64,000 nucleotides of DNA from Diatrype stigma (taxonomy: Eukaryota; Ascomycota; Sordariomycetes; Xylariales; Diatrypaceae): NCBI GenBank assembly GCA_022225965.2, contig JAKJXP020000094.1, forward strand, positions 62,001 through 126,000. Direction: 5' to 3'. The notes beneath the pieces are model-generated. The model worked only from the letters and a program-made list of their open reading frames with translations, was not told the DNA's origin and searched no databases. The position numbers and the translations under genes are program-made. The stretch's first letter is position 1. Every line of letters begins with the position of its first letter. Shown here piece after piece: positions 45,187 through 58,110 of the stretch.

Positions 45187-48100
45187 TTCTGATCGGATGC
45201 TAGGGCGTGCCCAAGAGCCGCCCGACCTGTTAAACTTACAACCTGCCTAATCCGTCCACCATCTCGACGACCTGGACAAAGTTCTTGTGACTATCGATTA
45301 CGTTTGTAGTACATAAGTCGGCGCTATAAAAGTGTGCAAGAGGATCACCACCCAGCAGTTCCTTGGGACGCTGGGTTCTATTTTGGAGCAATGTGTGCAC
45401 GAAAGCAAACCACTGAAGTAGCTATACCCGCCTCCATGCCACCGGGACCAGCCCACTTGGATTTGGTATAACTTTTTGATGTTCACTGGAATGAGAATAA
45501 CATTGCTGTTGGAGCTAGCGTCGTCAGGTCCAATCGCCCTCGCGAACCCCTATCCACTTAGGAGGGGGGGTTCTATAATCTGGAAATCTTCATTGTCACA
45601 TCTCCGTCACCACGAATTTGAGGCCGTATCCCCAGGTTGGTTGGTACGCCATTTCCCGGTTCTTTATATTCGTGATCCTAGATATCATGTATGTGCTGTT
45701 GCCAGATAAAGCTTACGTACGAGACCCGTGCATCCGAAGCGTGCGGATCTCTCCACGGGAGTGTGAACTATACACATCTGGTCCAAAATAATCCGAATAT
45801 GTACCATGCAAACCAGGGTCCCCCGTGCCTCAGCCTCAACCTCCCAGGCAGGCCCCGCCGAGATGAATTTGCACATGGGCAACCAGCAAATGCCTACAGC
45901 CATGCGCATATTCTTCTTGGCAGGGCCTGCCAGGTTATGCAAACACCTTGATTGTACATATGTACCGGAGTTATCTGATACTCGGGTGAAAATCTGGTTT
46001 CATTCCAGCCTACTTATCATACTCAATACCCTTGTACTTACCATAGCTTCCCCTTGCAGCAGCAGATTTGGTAAAACATTCATTCGGGTCTGGTAGATCC
46101 GGGGTTTGTTTTCCTTTAACAGCAGCTGCTTCCAATCTCATTCGTCAATTACAGGGAGCCCAGAGAGCCGGAATTCTTGGCAATCCCGACAGTACCTACG
46201 ACTTCGAATAGTCAACTACCCTGTGCTCCACATGCATGTTTCAGGATTCCGGCAGTCAGTTGAGGGCACCGTGACTTTGGGTTGTACAATGGAGGTTTGG
46301 GGGTCGAGGCCTTCGCAAACAGCATGTTGCTGACTGCTAACTACTAACTTAGTTACGTAATGTCTTGTTGCACAGAAGAACAGATATCCAAGTGGCACTT
46401 AGCTGTTGATGAAAAGACAGCGACTATTCACTGGCGTAGCATTTCGAATATAAAGATAGGGGGGGATCTGTACTTTGTAATACGCCGTTAAGAACCAAGA
46501 TTCGAAAGCAGAAACGAAAGCAGTACTCCTGGTGACTGTGACTCGCTTATACTTAGTCATATCCATCTCGGGATATCCAATCGTGGTAATCATATATCAA
46601 CTATTTCCATTAGTTCTTAAATGGACTTCATGAACTTACCATCAATTTACAGTATCATCCTGGAAGTGCAGGATCTTTCGTGAGATCAGGAGCCTAGAGA
46701 GGTGAAGACATGAAGTAGATTCTTTAAACACAATCAAATTATAGCCCGAAATCGAGAGGCACTATCACATCAATTACATGTCAACTGATATGTAATATTG
46801 GTAAAAGCTATTATAGCTATTCTAAGGTGTTACAGGTGCTTTCCATATCGAAGCATGTGAGTTGTTCGCTTGGCGCAATGAATATTTGGCCTGATTGGGA
46901 TTGCTGCATATCTGCACCGCGTACTTCTAAAAGCCCGATACCATAGCTGATATACAAAATACTCAGATATTCATTGGCATGTTTATCGTATGATATTGAT
47001 GCTGCACATCTCGTGACATTTTTTTGGCTGGTGTAGAGCGGGTTGTGCGCGCATACGTAGGCTCCGCCGAAATTTCGATCTAATAGGGCTACAGACGAGC
47101 AATAACAGCGTGGCAGAACCTCACGCATTCGTCAAGACACACACATATCGGCGGCGGACTGGAAAGCAAGTATAGTAGAAGTTTTGTGGTATCATCCACC
47201 CAACGTCTCGTTCGGGCCTTATAGAGGTACATACGCAAAGTGGGTATAAACAGGCTGCAGATGAATGACGACGATCCCGCACACGCAAGCAATCCGCAAA
47301 GAACTCCGTCCCCGTAACCCGTAACCTTAACCTTCACGTGCCTTAACCTACACGTGCACGCATGTCTGTCGCACGAGACCCAGTGGAGTAGGTAGTAACA
47401 GCTTCCCACCACTGCGATCCTATCAGACATTCGTTCATTCGTGCTTTTTCTTCCTTGCTTGAAGAGAGTGCTGGCGGCCGAGATTGTAGCCACACTAGTT
47501 TTGGAGCGCCATTCCCGTGAGAAGCGATTCTATTCTAGACTTAGCATGGGAACCCTTTGTGAGGGGGCATGGCAGAAGAGGAAGACTAACATTTTAATTT
47601 TATTTCATCCTTTTCGGGTCGACGATGGCCTCAGATGCTTAAAGGCAAGATGCGCATTCCTTATGCTTGCAAGAGGCACACGTGGTGCTTATGACGAGGA
47701 CGCCCCCGCAGTGGCAGCAGTGTGTCGCATAGGGAGACATGGCGATGAGGGTGGATGGAGGTAGTGATTATTAGGTTGTTTAGACTGGTCGACGAGTTGG
47801 TTGAGCTCAGCAATACAGCTACAGGTAGAATATTCAGCTGTGCCTTTAATGTGTAGACGGATTTTACTCTCTTTTGTGAAAAAAGAGAGGAGAGAGACAC
47901 GAGGGAATTTGTAGGTCTCGAGACCTCCTTATGTCATTCCAGCCAGCCCTCCGTAGCCGGATTGCCCGTGGGGTTGAGAGGCAACATAACCTTTGCGCCT
48001 AGTGCCAGATGTCAAGGCCTCTGATCTCCAAAAAGCATATTGGTGTGCCTACATAGGCTTATGCTACCCTGCATCTAGGGTTCAGCCTCTCATCTGCAGC

Positions 48101-51100
48101 CATGAAGGAGCGCAGGGAGGGTACCCCGCATCTTTCCGAAATCGTGGTAGGTCCGGCGTGACGATTTCGCAGCATGGGGCTGGGACGATGATATTGGCTG
48201 GAAGAGCTCTGGAGGGCTGCGACTGGCGCCCCCCACGCCGCGCGCTGGATCCCATTAGGGGATTGTAATATATAATGAGCTCGGGTGTTTTCGGAGGGAG
48301 GTTGGGCGCTACGTCTTCGCACATTCTCACAGCCTCTCGAATGAGGATGAAATGATATTTTCCTTGCCCCGTTTCCTTGGACAATGCGTGGTGCTAGACA
48401 GGATGGAGTTGCAATAGTTACCGAATGGTGTTTCTCTCATTTCAAGGTGGTGGAGCTGGAATATCGCATTGCATCATCAACATGAAGTCAGTCAGACTTA
48501 GGCGCATCAAAAAGGGTGCAACAGGGCGGCCATCATCGAGATGCGCCGCTCCTCCCCTCTACACACGCTACGATGCGCACGATCTTCCCCCCCGTGACTA
48601 CGTATGAGCCACCCGGTTGTGGGAAGATCGGAGCCAATATCGGCCGTAAACCGTATAGGCAGAAACACACATCGGTAGGCAGAGAGATCGCTGCTCGGAG
48701 TTAAAGATTTTGTCAAGCGGTTGTGCGTCTAGACCAACACGGCCGATCCCCGTACTCGTAGAGGTAGCGTACAATACAAACCAACAGGCTGCCTACCCCG
48801 CGCGCTTACATTCCCGCTCCGCGACTCAAATCGAGCTGGTTCATACGCGCGTCGGCACTTGGAATCTGGCAATCTGGTTGCTTGTTTACCTGAAATCGCA
48901 GCGACGGCGAGTTGCAGAAGTGAGTATATCAAGGTGCAGGGGTAGGTACATGCGTACTCTTGCCGAAAGAGAAGAATTGCTAGCTACTCGGCGGGTCCAA
49001 GGAATAGGATATAATGAATAGTTAATGTGCCAGGGATTTGGAGATGAAAGCGACGCCAGAAAAGGTAGGTCGTCAATGGTTTAGAAAGCAAACAGGGTCA
49101 CGGCCAGCCCTGCAACGGCTCCAGTGCAACGATATTGCGATGTTGGATATTCCAGGTTGCGCATGGCGATACGTCAGGCTCATTAAGCCCTACTGTGTTC
49201 TGCGTGTCTTAATGAGCTTCATTATACATTTGGGGTTCAAACTTAAAAGCAGGGCTAGACCTTCAATAGCCTTGGAATGTGTGGGGTATCTAATAAATGC
49301 CGTCACACAGGTTACACTTGACATGTACGAAGTACGGAGTGTGAAATGAGAGTCTCCAAATCAGAGTTCATGACAGTCTAACGTCTACTAACTAAGTAGC
49401 TATGAGACCGTAGCTATGTACGTGCGTCCTGAGATCGTAGTCTCACACACAAGAAAGAACGACAATTCTTACTGTACATAAGCGGCTAGCTTAGGGGCGA
49501 AGATCGGATACTAATAGAGAGCATAGACGAGAGAACCAGAGAGCCGGATACTGGTAACTGGGTCGGCAAGGTGACACTGTGGGCTCTACTTTATTAAATG
49601 GACACGTCTAACGGATTGGGACGCCAGGACGCCTGGGACCGAATTCTGTAGCGAAATAATGCTGCGCTGCTCGACCTTATCTTAGTAAAAGATCGTACCT
49701 CCACAGAACTGGGCTGCTGGGGTGTGTATGTGTAGGATGAATCTATCCGCAGCCTACAGTAGTTAGGGAGGCTCGTCGGCTGTCGGGCGATTCGGTATGG
49801 AAGACGACAGCCACGGGAATGTGCGGTGCCGATCGGAGCTTATTATGTTATTGCCATGATTTCCTGGCAATCAACAGTAGCTGTTGAGCCAAACAGCTTT
49901 GAATAGGTAAGTGAGAACGCGTGGTCATGATAAGTACGTAGTAACGACCTTGTTTCATCGTGCGCCAAACAATTAACCTTGATCCTAGAGGATCCGATGT
50001 CTGCCTTCATATAGATGCGGAAGTCTGGCATCATGACATGTCAGCGCGGGCGAATTCTGATATATATGTTTATATGGTAGTAGGATCGAATATGGCAATA
50101 TGGCTTGATCCGTGAATATGAGGCTCTCCCCTACTGCAACGCTAATTACTTGAAGCTGTCCCGGTACTACTTTGTGTTGTGCCTGTCAACCTGTCAAAGC
50201 CACCTCGAACCATCCAGAGTTGCTCGCAGCTACTCCATATGGAGTTATTTCGGGCTATGTCTCATAGACGTATGTGACGATGATCTAGGACTTATACACA
50301 GTCTGATGGAAAGCAAATACATGATGTAAGAATGCAGCATGACAGGTTCTCTAATCTGTATTACTTATGATGGTATATTGAAGTTGAATTGATCAGCTGA
50401 GTGGCTTGTACATCTTTGGGTTGGGGTGCGGCGTGGTTGGTGAGAAGGAGACTCCCATGTCCCTGTCTTGGCTGAAACGATGTTATAAACTGCGCTGACT
50501 GTGGTGAGGCTCAGAAATGATCAGGTTCTGCGAATATCCAACCGTGAGCTAGACGTTGTGACGGCCGAGTATGGGCGGGTTGGAGGTTGGGGACGTGGCT
50601 TGACAATCCAAACTCCAAGACGTTTGATAGTAGATCTTGGAGACCGGAGAACTCGCGACTCGCGATCTTAGATATGATAAAGCGCAGCTACCTGCTTGCA
50701 GATCAAGGGAGAGTCGATCTTGGTAATTGTTCCATCTGCTACATGTTAGGTAGACCACGGGTGATATGATCGTAATGAAGTTTTAGCATCGGTAGGTCTA
50801 CGACAGGTGTGTTGGGTGTAACCTCCTACTGGAAACCCTTTTTGGGCTACGATTTGGGCCTCTACGGAAAAAAGGGGGTGAACGGAGCGTCGCGAAACGC
50901 CATCCGTTCAATGTCAGGGGTACAAAGGTCCAGGATTACGAAACCAGGATAGGAAAAGCGTCAGGAACAGCATCTTGATTGGGTCGCGGAACCATTGGCC
51001 GATCCGCTGTGACGGTGCGTGGTACCCGGCGTGCATTGATCACCTCGCAGAGGCAGCCATGTGCAGCGTAGTGGGGTAGGTATTGGCCCTGGGAACGGTA

Positions 51101-53201
51101 GTGTAAGCGCACTGTGCTTTAGAGCAGACGGAAAGACAAGCGCACAAGCTACAAGACAGTCGTTGGACGTTACTGCTTCGAGATCCCTCATGTGGATTTG
51201 AATTTGATTCAGGTGGTTATTGACAACTGGGAACTCAAGAGTCTCAGAGTTAAGCGCCCACGTCGGTAGTAAAAGATCGAAGTCTGGAAACTTACGTATC
51301 TACATATCAATGGCGGGTTCCCATCCTTACACCAAGATATCGGTTGAAATAATCTTTACTATATAAACCTTGAACGCAGCGCTATATGCTGGGTTTGCCG
51401 AATACATACATGGATGTATGTAGGAGGTTAATGGGTTAATAAGACATAATAAAAGTGAGACTCCGATTAGTAAGTGGCAATGGAGTTCTACAACGCGTTA
51501 TGATAACACGATGTTTGAGTCATAATAAGATTTAAAGTGATATTTGAAACTTATACACCCGACCTGTTGGGTGCTTCCGCTGCGAGGTCTCCAACTTATG
51601 GTAATTTGTGTGGCGGCAGCAGGAATTACATAGAGCGCCCGTGCCATAAGAAATGGTAGATGCAAACGAGTAACTATAAGCCTGGGCAGAGCCTTTCTGA
51701 TAGTCAATCTTCGAATGCGGTGGAAGGAAATAGTTGGGGTCTTGAAATTGTCACCTGAAGCAAATTTCCCGTGAGGTCATCAGCAACCAGAGGTCATGAA
51801 GGCCTATGCTGAAGGCTAGGGGTGTTGACATCTCGACCCAGGAATAGCGAAGATCAGACGCTTTAGCGTTTTTACTGTCCTGCTATTGGAAGTTAGTACC
51901 GCCGAATAACACGACTTCGTATCTGCTATCTCAGCAAGGGGACATCAGAATAAACAAACGTCTGCGAGATAACTAATTGGAGGCCTGGTAATATTTGACC
52001 CAAAGATGCTTAAGTGACGATCGTAACAATTGAAACCATGTTACCAATGACCGTAGCTACCTAGGTATGTAGCACAGTCATTCTTAGTCAGAAAACTCCG
52101 CATGTACTTGGGTGAAGTCTCTAAAAGAAACGACGCTTATTATTACCTCCTATCTTAACCTCCTAAATGGCGGCGAATCAACTAGTCAACTCCATAGGTG
52201 CTACAGCAACTGTGTTACGAGTACTGAAGTCGGAGGATGCAGTATAGCCAATCCTGTCTATCTGGCTATGTAAAGTCGAATTCCGAAGCTTGGAGTGGTG
52301 GTGATTTAAAACCGGGCTGGTCGAGGTCTTCAGAACTCCAGAACCATTGATACGGTGGGGATCTTCTACAAAATACTGGATCGGACGGAGCTGTCACCCA
52401 GTGTCACCTTCAAGCTGGAAATGCGCATCTGTGCTAGCATGGAACAGGACGAAGCCCCCTGTTAACCTGGAATTTTTTGCGCTTCTGGATTGGCCGGTAG
52501 GCGATGAACTTGGCATTTGAACGGCTCTACGAGCGCTAGCGGTGATCCCGCAGTCCCGTTTACACACCAGACACCCAATGCATTTTTCAGGAGGTCCAAG
52601 GTTGCACTGTATTTTCCATTGACACATGATACGACCGACCTAGGTAAGTAGCACCCCTATCAGGAAGTGCTTTGATCCTCGTGGACGATACCATTGGTGG
52701 ACTTCGGCCAAAATGCATCGAGACCTGCATGTGTATCCTCGGTTTCATACAGACTGTCGCCTTCACGATGGTGAAGTGTGCCTGACAGCTGATCCAATTA
52801 CTGACCGGCCGCTTCTTCCGCGTGCCTCACGGAGTACCGTAAAGCATATCGGGGCACGAGTTAGCTAGATGCACAGACGGTTGAAGGGCACATCAGGTCT
52901 CGCTTAACTACTAGTTAAGTGGCTTCGAGAAGGTTTCCTTCCGATTCCCAAAATGCAGAGGTCAGACGCATGCCTGAGTATACATTGACGTCCTATACAC
53001 ATATCATAAAACACAATATTGATACCTCAAGCATCAATGATGCCTACATAGTATCTCGCAGTCATGTATGTAAGTACATACGCTTAGACGACCTAGTTGC
53101 AAAACGGATAGTTTGGTAGGTGCAGTTCAGGTAATGGATACCTACTTGAGCACTTACCAATGCGTCTGTATACATACATGCTGGACACATGGTGTATGGG
53201 G

Positions 53202-53230
53202 GTATGTATGTATGTTGTATGTATGTACGT
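53202..53230. repeat. gtat microsatellite
   Basis: An interrupted run of gtat units with one tgt break. Confidence 0.85.
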
Positions 53231-54669
53231 AAACGCTGCAAATAAGCTCCTGGAATTGGCGCCCAAGGAGGTCTTAGCACAGCAAAATACAGTGTGCCCG
53301 AGCATGCGACGCACTGGTGGTCGGAACCTTATGCCCATCTTCAAGTTGTTCCTGTTCTGCACCCACACCTACGCCCACACCCACGCCCTCACCCAACACC
53401 CGCCTCCATCTCCCTGCAAGATCTCCTTGGCGGGTTTCTCATTTCCACAGTTCGGGGTTTACCCAAATTTTGTCTCATTTTGCCCGTTAGTCCAGGTACA
53501 GGGACTTGTCTTGATTGTACTATCGGCCAGGGTCCGCAGTCTGCTTGCTGCGTTGCACCTCCTGTCTCTGCACCTTCTTGAGTTGCAGCACACTCTTTCT
53601 GTTTCTTTTCCCCAGACCGTCCCCAGGAAACCCACCGGAGTCATTCTTTGCGTCGAATTCCAGGCTGCCGACATCGACCGGCAACATCGATTGATACCTG
53701 CAAGGAACAGAGCCGATTTCCAGGCCCATATTGGAAACGTACGAGCAATCGGGAGATAAGAAGAAGAGGCAATCAGAGTCGAACGAAGACGAGCGGAGAC
53801 GAGACACCTGACATTTCGATGGCAATCATCGCCCATTGCTTGCACAGCATACATCATACAACATAGACTGCAGCATACCTCAATCATTTCCCATTCCAAC
53901 GACACCGACCAAATCTGGACTGCTGGTGTTCAGCCGCTTCTGCCTCGGAACACGGCATATGTTCTGCTACGAGCCTATCCTGCAGGAATTATCAATTTGA
54001 GTGTCACATACAACTTCGTAACAGCATCCCGCACGCCCTGGCCAGCGACAACATCTGATACCACCACCTCGCCTTGGTCAATTCGTTTGGCTGTGGATGG
54101 AATCCGAATGTTCAATTCGATTTACTCTCACAGAACCTCTGCATACTTGACTGTGTGATCGTCTCTTGTCACATCATCAGGGCCCCATGCACTACTGTTC
54201 GACCGGGTTATCGAACAGTGAAACACGGTCGACACAAACAGTCCCTTCCCGGGTTAGTCTCAACCAAACTCCTCGTTCACTGGTTTACACATTTTCTTTC
54301 CACAAGGCGCATGCGATGTGCCTGCATTGCTAGACGTGCCATTTCGTGTCCTAATAGACCTTGTATGGACCGCGGCTTTACTGCTCTAGTCAAAACGCCT
54401 CGTGGTCCGAATAATTTCCAATTCAGCAAAAGGCTAACTTCGTTATAGCGTCTCCTTCACACCAACTACGTGTAACAGGGGACCTGATAGACGACCGCGA
54501 GCTCACTAACATTCCCACAACTGTTTCCAATTGAAGCACTCCCACTTCTCATGGCATTTGCGACTTTCTGATCGAATCGTATATGTCAACCGTGGTCCAG
54601 GAGTGTGTGAGCAAGCCTACTGAAGCCCAACCCAAGCATATCCTTTCGTTCTTTCGGACAACGTTCACG

Positions 54670-57600
54670 ATGAATCGATTTCGAACCAAGAAACGCGCGA
54701 AGGAAGAGGCGCCCCCGCCGCGTTCTTCGCCGCGTCCTTCGCAAGACTCGGAACATTCAACGCCTTTCAGACCGTTCAGAAAGGGCAAGAAGCAGCAGGA
54801 GAATGAAAGGGTTGAACTCGATCTCTCGACAGCGCTTCCGTCTAACGATGACTTCCGCACTAGCTTGCTGATGTCGGGTCTCTCGGCGCGCTTTTCTATG
54901 CTGCGAGAGCAGGATGATCCCGGTACCAAAATCGGCAAGGCTAGTGATGATAGTGTCCTCTCCCCTAAGAGACGATCGCGACTCGACTTTGCTACTCTAC
55001 GAGCATTGGGAGATATTGCGGAAGTGGAATCCATCAAAGCTGCGAGCCCCTTTGCGCGCGAAAATTCGTACCATTCAGATGCCGACTCAACAACAGGAGC
55101 GAGCGTCATGAGCCGCGCAAAGCCGACAGAGGGTAACAACCTGTTTGGTGGACGCCAGAAGATATACAAGATCCCAGTTGGATCGAACTCTTCTAAGAAA
55201 ACGGGAATGGGCGGTCGAGCATTATACGACGATGATGTTTCCTTGTCAGCGTTTCAGAAATGGAGACAAACCGAGAGGGACCGAACATCCTCTGATGAGG
55301 ACAGGGATGAGGCTAGAGCTGAGGCGGCAGACAGGTTGTCCGGGAATGTGGACACCGAGAGTCAGCAGCCAGAGTCGCCATTCCTTGGTGGATGGGATCG
55401 CAAAAGGGAGACTTCATCGACTACATCTTCAGTGCCCTCTCTAGCAAGGAACTCTACCGCCGCCACATCGGTAACATCATCACAGCCAACGGCTTCAGTG
55501 AATGACTGTCAACCAAACCCAGCGGCGCCTACCACCAACCCTACTACTTCGCTAGAAAGGAACGTGACACGGACAAGGCGGTTATATGAAACAGGGCTGA
55601 ACCACGACCTACAGGAGCAACAATCTTCAGCAGTGTCTCGGTTTGAATCGTTGACGCGACAGCGCACCTTCGGTACCCGAACGCCCGAGTTATCGCCAAC
55701 CTCAAACTCGCCTACAGCTGCGGCATTCAAAGAGCGTCTCAACAGCGACCGGAAGATACTTGCGAAGGCTAGTGCCCCCAATCTACGGTCGATGAGTCCG
55801 CCAGCGACAGCCTCCTCGGCGCGGACGTCAGATCTCAGCGTACGAGTCCCCAGCAGAACCGAAGGTAAACCCCCCTATACCGGAATACCCCCTGTGAGCC
55901 CGCCTGTCAGTGAAAGTGAGGATAGCCCAATGTTTCCGATCCAGCCAAATGATCGGGGCAAGGCTACCGCTATGGGCGTATTCCGGAAGCCAGCACAACC
56001 GTACAATGAGTCAAGATATGCCCAGAGACAAATCCAGCTACAACTAGGCCGCGAGACCCCTACCCAGAAACACCGTCCAGATTCAAAAGATTCGTGCGTG
56101 GACAACGGATCCCGACCCTCATCCGCGCAGAGGCAAACACTCGAATCTATGCGGAAGACATCGTTAACGAGCAACCAGCTTCCACCGAAAGATGATATCG
56201 CGACTTCATCTTTCTTCCTAGGTGATGATTCCGAAAGCTCACCAGCTGTATCGCCCCAACCGATCCTGTCTCCTCAGCTAGTAGTGGAACGCCCCTCCGA
56301 TACAGAGCACCCAGCTCTCCGAGGTTCCGCTGAACCCACACCACCTATTACGACTCCACGATCAGATGCACAGCCGAATGCAGACGAAGAGAGATCCCCA
56401 TCCCCTGCTGCGAACCCCAAAGATGTTTCCCCCGTAGATTCTCCCACACTCGGACCGACCTCCGGCTCTGGCTTAAGTGGCATGGTGCGTCAACATCTCC
56501 GGGCTGAGAGTAACGCCTCGTCTATTTATAGTGCGATCCCCCCTGCGGTAGACCTGGACGCGCGCTTCCCAGTCGACCTAGATGACGTACAGAGTCGTCA
56601 AAAACTAATGAGAAAATCGAACACCTGGGATATTCCGGGCCAAGATTGGGATGCGGGCTTGGAAACCTCGGAACCCATTGTAGATGATGGTCAGTCTACG
56701 CTTGGCGCCACAGAAAACTACAATCGCGATGAATTCGCAAATCAGCTCGCGGATGGTGCGCGTCGAGTGCGTGAGAGATTGACATCATACGTTGAAACTG
56801 ATAGTCGATCGTCTTCACCAAATCGCGCCAGTGAGCCTGATGATTCCTTGGACTTGCAGCCCCCTCGAACCGGCGGACTCGGTTTGCTCCGGGCCAAAAG
56901 CAGTCGAGGTTCATTAATTGATCGCGGTCGGGATGAACCTCAGTCGAAGGCAATGAAAATGCTTGGCATCGGTGGCCGCAGCTATTCGCCCACTGCCAGT
57001 AGGAAAGGCTCCGTTGATGTGCCAGAAACTAGTCCTATTACTTCTAGGAAGTCTGAATCAGAAGGTACAACCAATGCGGACGCGGAGGCCGGACTTCGCG
57101 CGTTCAGGCAAGCTCGCCGCGACTTGCAACGTCACGGGGAACACGAGAATCAGACAAGGCATCAAAGCCCGCTTGAAGGACCCCCGGGGTCCTTTCCAGG
57201 GGTTGCACCATCGCGGACAACGCCCCCGCAAGAATCCCGTGAAAGAAGGGAATCACCCAGTCGAGAGAGAAAACCGCCTCCCAATTTCTTCCCACAACGA
57301 ATGCAGTTTGAAGAACCGAATTATAATGGTCCACGCTCCGGTTCAAGAGACGCTGCTCGCCAAGACCGAGACAGGAGCGGCTCCGAGTCGGGTAACGATG
57401 GTCACCATAACTCACGATACAAGAAATATCCTTCTTCTCGCGGAGAACAACAACTAGGGCTCGCAAATGCTGCTCCAAGACCCCTCCGTTCTCCTGGTCT
57501 TCCAGGAACAAACATCAAGAATTCCCCGATCATGCCCCCGCAGGCCCGCCGGAATGGTGCCCCTGCACAACTCCGTACCAACCTGGCCTCCAACGATAAT

Positions 57601-58110
57601 CTCCATGCTCGCTATCCTCATGGCCAACCCTCGCCTATCTCTCCCATACCTTCTCCACTTTCAGTATCTGGGCGTTCTACGCCAGTGGGTATTCCTTCTC
57701 GTCGTCCCTCGGTTCCTCAATCCCCGGCACCTGACGGTATGGGACACCACGCCTCTTCGCATGGTGACGGTATGAGACGCAAGTTAAGCACGAAAGATAT
57801 CTCAGGGCCTACTTTGATAACATCTTCGCATGTCCCCACCATCACCCTTCCGTCCGTGGAGGATGAGGATAGGTCTCGAATCAGTAGTCGGTCTGCGCCC
57901 AGTGGCAATCCACCCCCTCCTCGTGGTGCCCCTCCCCTTCCGCCTATTAACCCTAGAAGACGCCACGAGAACTCTCAATACCGAGGAGAGCATTCACCCA
58001 TCCAATCGCGAGGTCAAGAGAACAACTCATCAATCAACGGTGGGCAACCTGCGCCCCGCATAGTAGCGACGCCTACACGGCCGAACGGCCTGCCAGGCGG
58101 AATGATTTAA
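54670..58110 (+). CDS. Large intrinsically disordered conserved fungal protein
   Basis: A single exon encodes 1146 residues from MNRFRTKKRAKEE. The same frame has an ATG at 54583 that would add 29 residues; I prefer 54670 because the basic MNRFRTKK start looks like the conserved one. The first 250 residues contain ordered-looking blocks (DDFRTSLLMSGLSARFSMLREQ, EGNNLFGGRQKIYKIPV, DDDVSLSAFQKWR). The remaining 900 are dominated by Ser, Pro, Arg and Gln with many Ser-Pro sites, typical of phosphorylated scaffold or cytoskeletal regulators. Two more conserved-looking blocks are MRKSNTWDIPGQDWDAG (around 685) and the ANAEAGLRAFRQARRDL-like stretch near 830. There is no membrane segment or catalytic motif. 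I do not recognise a named family; the function is unknown. Confidence 0.85.
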   Translation: MNRFRTKKRAKEEAPPPRSSPRPSQDSEHSTPFRPFRKGKKQQENERVELDLSTALPSNDDFRTSLLMSGLSARFSMLREQDDPGTKIGKASDDSVLSPKRRSRLDFATLRALGDIAEVESIKAASPFARENSYHSDADSTTGASVMSRAKPTEGNNLFGGRQKIYKIPVGSNSSKKTGMGGRALYDDDVSLSAFQKWRQTERDRTSSDEDRDEARAEAADRLSGNVDTESQQPESPFLGGWDRKRETSSTTSSVPSLARNSTAATSVTSSQPTASVNDCQPNPAAPTTNPTTSLERNVTRTRRLYETGLNHDLQEQQSSAVSRFESLTRQRTFGTRTPELSPTSNSPTAAAFKERLNSDRKILAKASAPNLRSMSPPATASSARTSDLSVRVPSRTEGKPPYTGIPPVSPPVSESEDSPMFPIQPNDRGKATAMGVFRKPAQPYNESRYAQRQIQLQLGRETPTQKHRPDSKDSCVDNGSRPSSAQRQTLESMRKTSLTSNQLPPKDDIATSSFFLGDDSESSPAVSPQPILSPQLVVERPSDTEHPALRGSAEPTPPITTPRSDAQPNADEERSPSPAANPKDVSPVDSPTLGPTSGSGLSGMVRQHLRAESNASSIYSAIPPAVDLDARFPVDLDDVQSRQKLMRKSNTWDIPGQDWDAGLETSEPIVDDGQSTLGATENYNRDEFANQLADGARRVRERLTSYVETDSRSSSPNRASEPDDSLDLQPPRTGGLGLLRAKSSRGSLIDRGRDEPQSKAMKMLGIGGRSYSPTASRKGSVDVPETSPITSRKSESEGTTNADAEAGLRAFRQARRDLQRHGEHENQTRHQSPLEGPPGSFPGVAPSRTTPPQESRERRESPSRERKPPPNFFPQRMQFEEPNYNGPRSGSRDAARQDRDRSGSESGNDGHHNSRYKKYPSSRGEQQLGLANAAPRPLRSPGLPGTNIKNSPIMPPQARRNGAPAQLRTNLASNDNLHARYPHGQPSPISPIPSPLSVSGRSTPVGIPSRRPSVPQSPAPDGMGHHASSHGDGMRRKLSTKDISGPTLITSSHVPTITLPSVEDEDRSRISSRSAPSGNPPPPRGAPPLPPINPRRRHENSQYRGEHSPIQSRGQENNSSINGGQPAPRIVATPTRPNGLPGGMI

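Larger units (their letters stand above)
44542..54669. other. 10.1-kb gene desert
   Basis: No frame of convincing length or composition occurs on either strand. The longest open frames (around 53160-53759, 47089-47493, 53459-53905) overlap one another on opposite strands and lack any family feature. Included are a ggctcc repeat (45149-45186) and a gtat microsatellite (53202-53230). From about 53300 to 54669 the DNA is CT-rich in patches and is probably the promoter and long leader of the following gene. I found no TIR pair, LTR, tRNA or strong AT-skew typical of heavily RIP-mutated transposons. Confidence 0.55.

Noticed and set aside
47089..47493. 134-codon minus-strand frame in the desert
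   Set aside because: Overlaps other frames, includes long runs without any conserved character, and has no plausible promoter or family.
54583..54669. Upstream ATG of the disordered-protein gene as true start
   Set aside because: It would add 29 residues without conserved character; the basic MNRFRTKK start at 54670 looks like the conserved one. Not excluded without transcript data.
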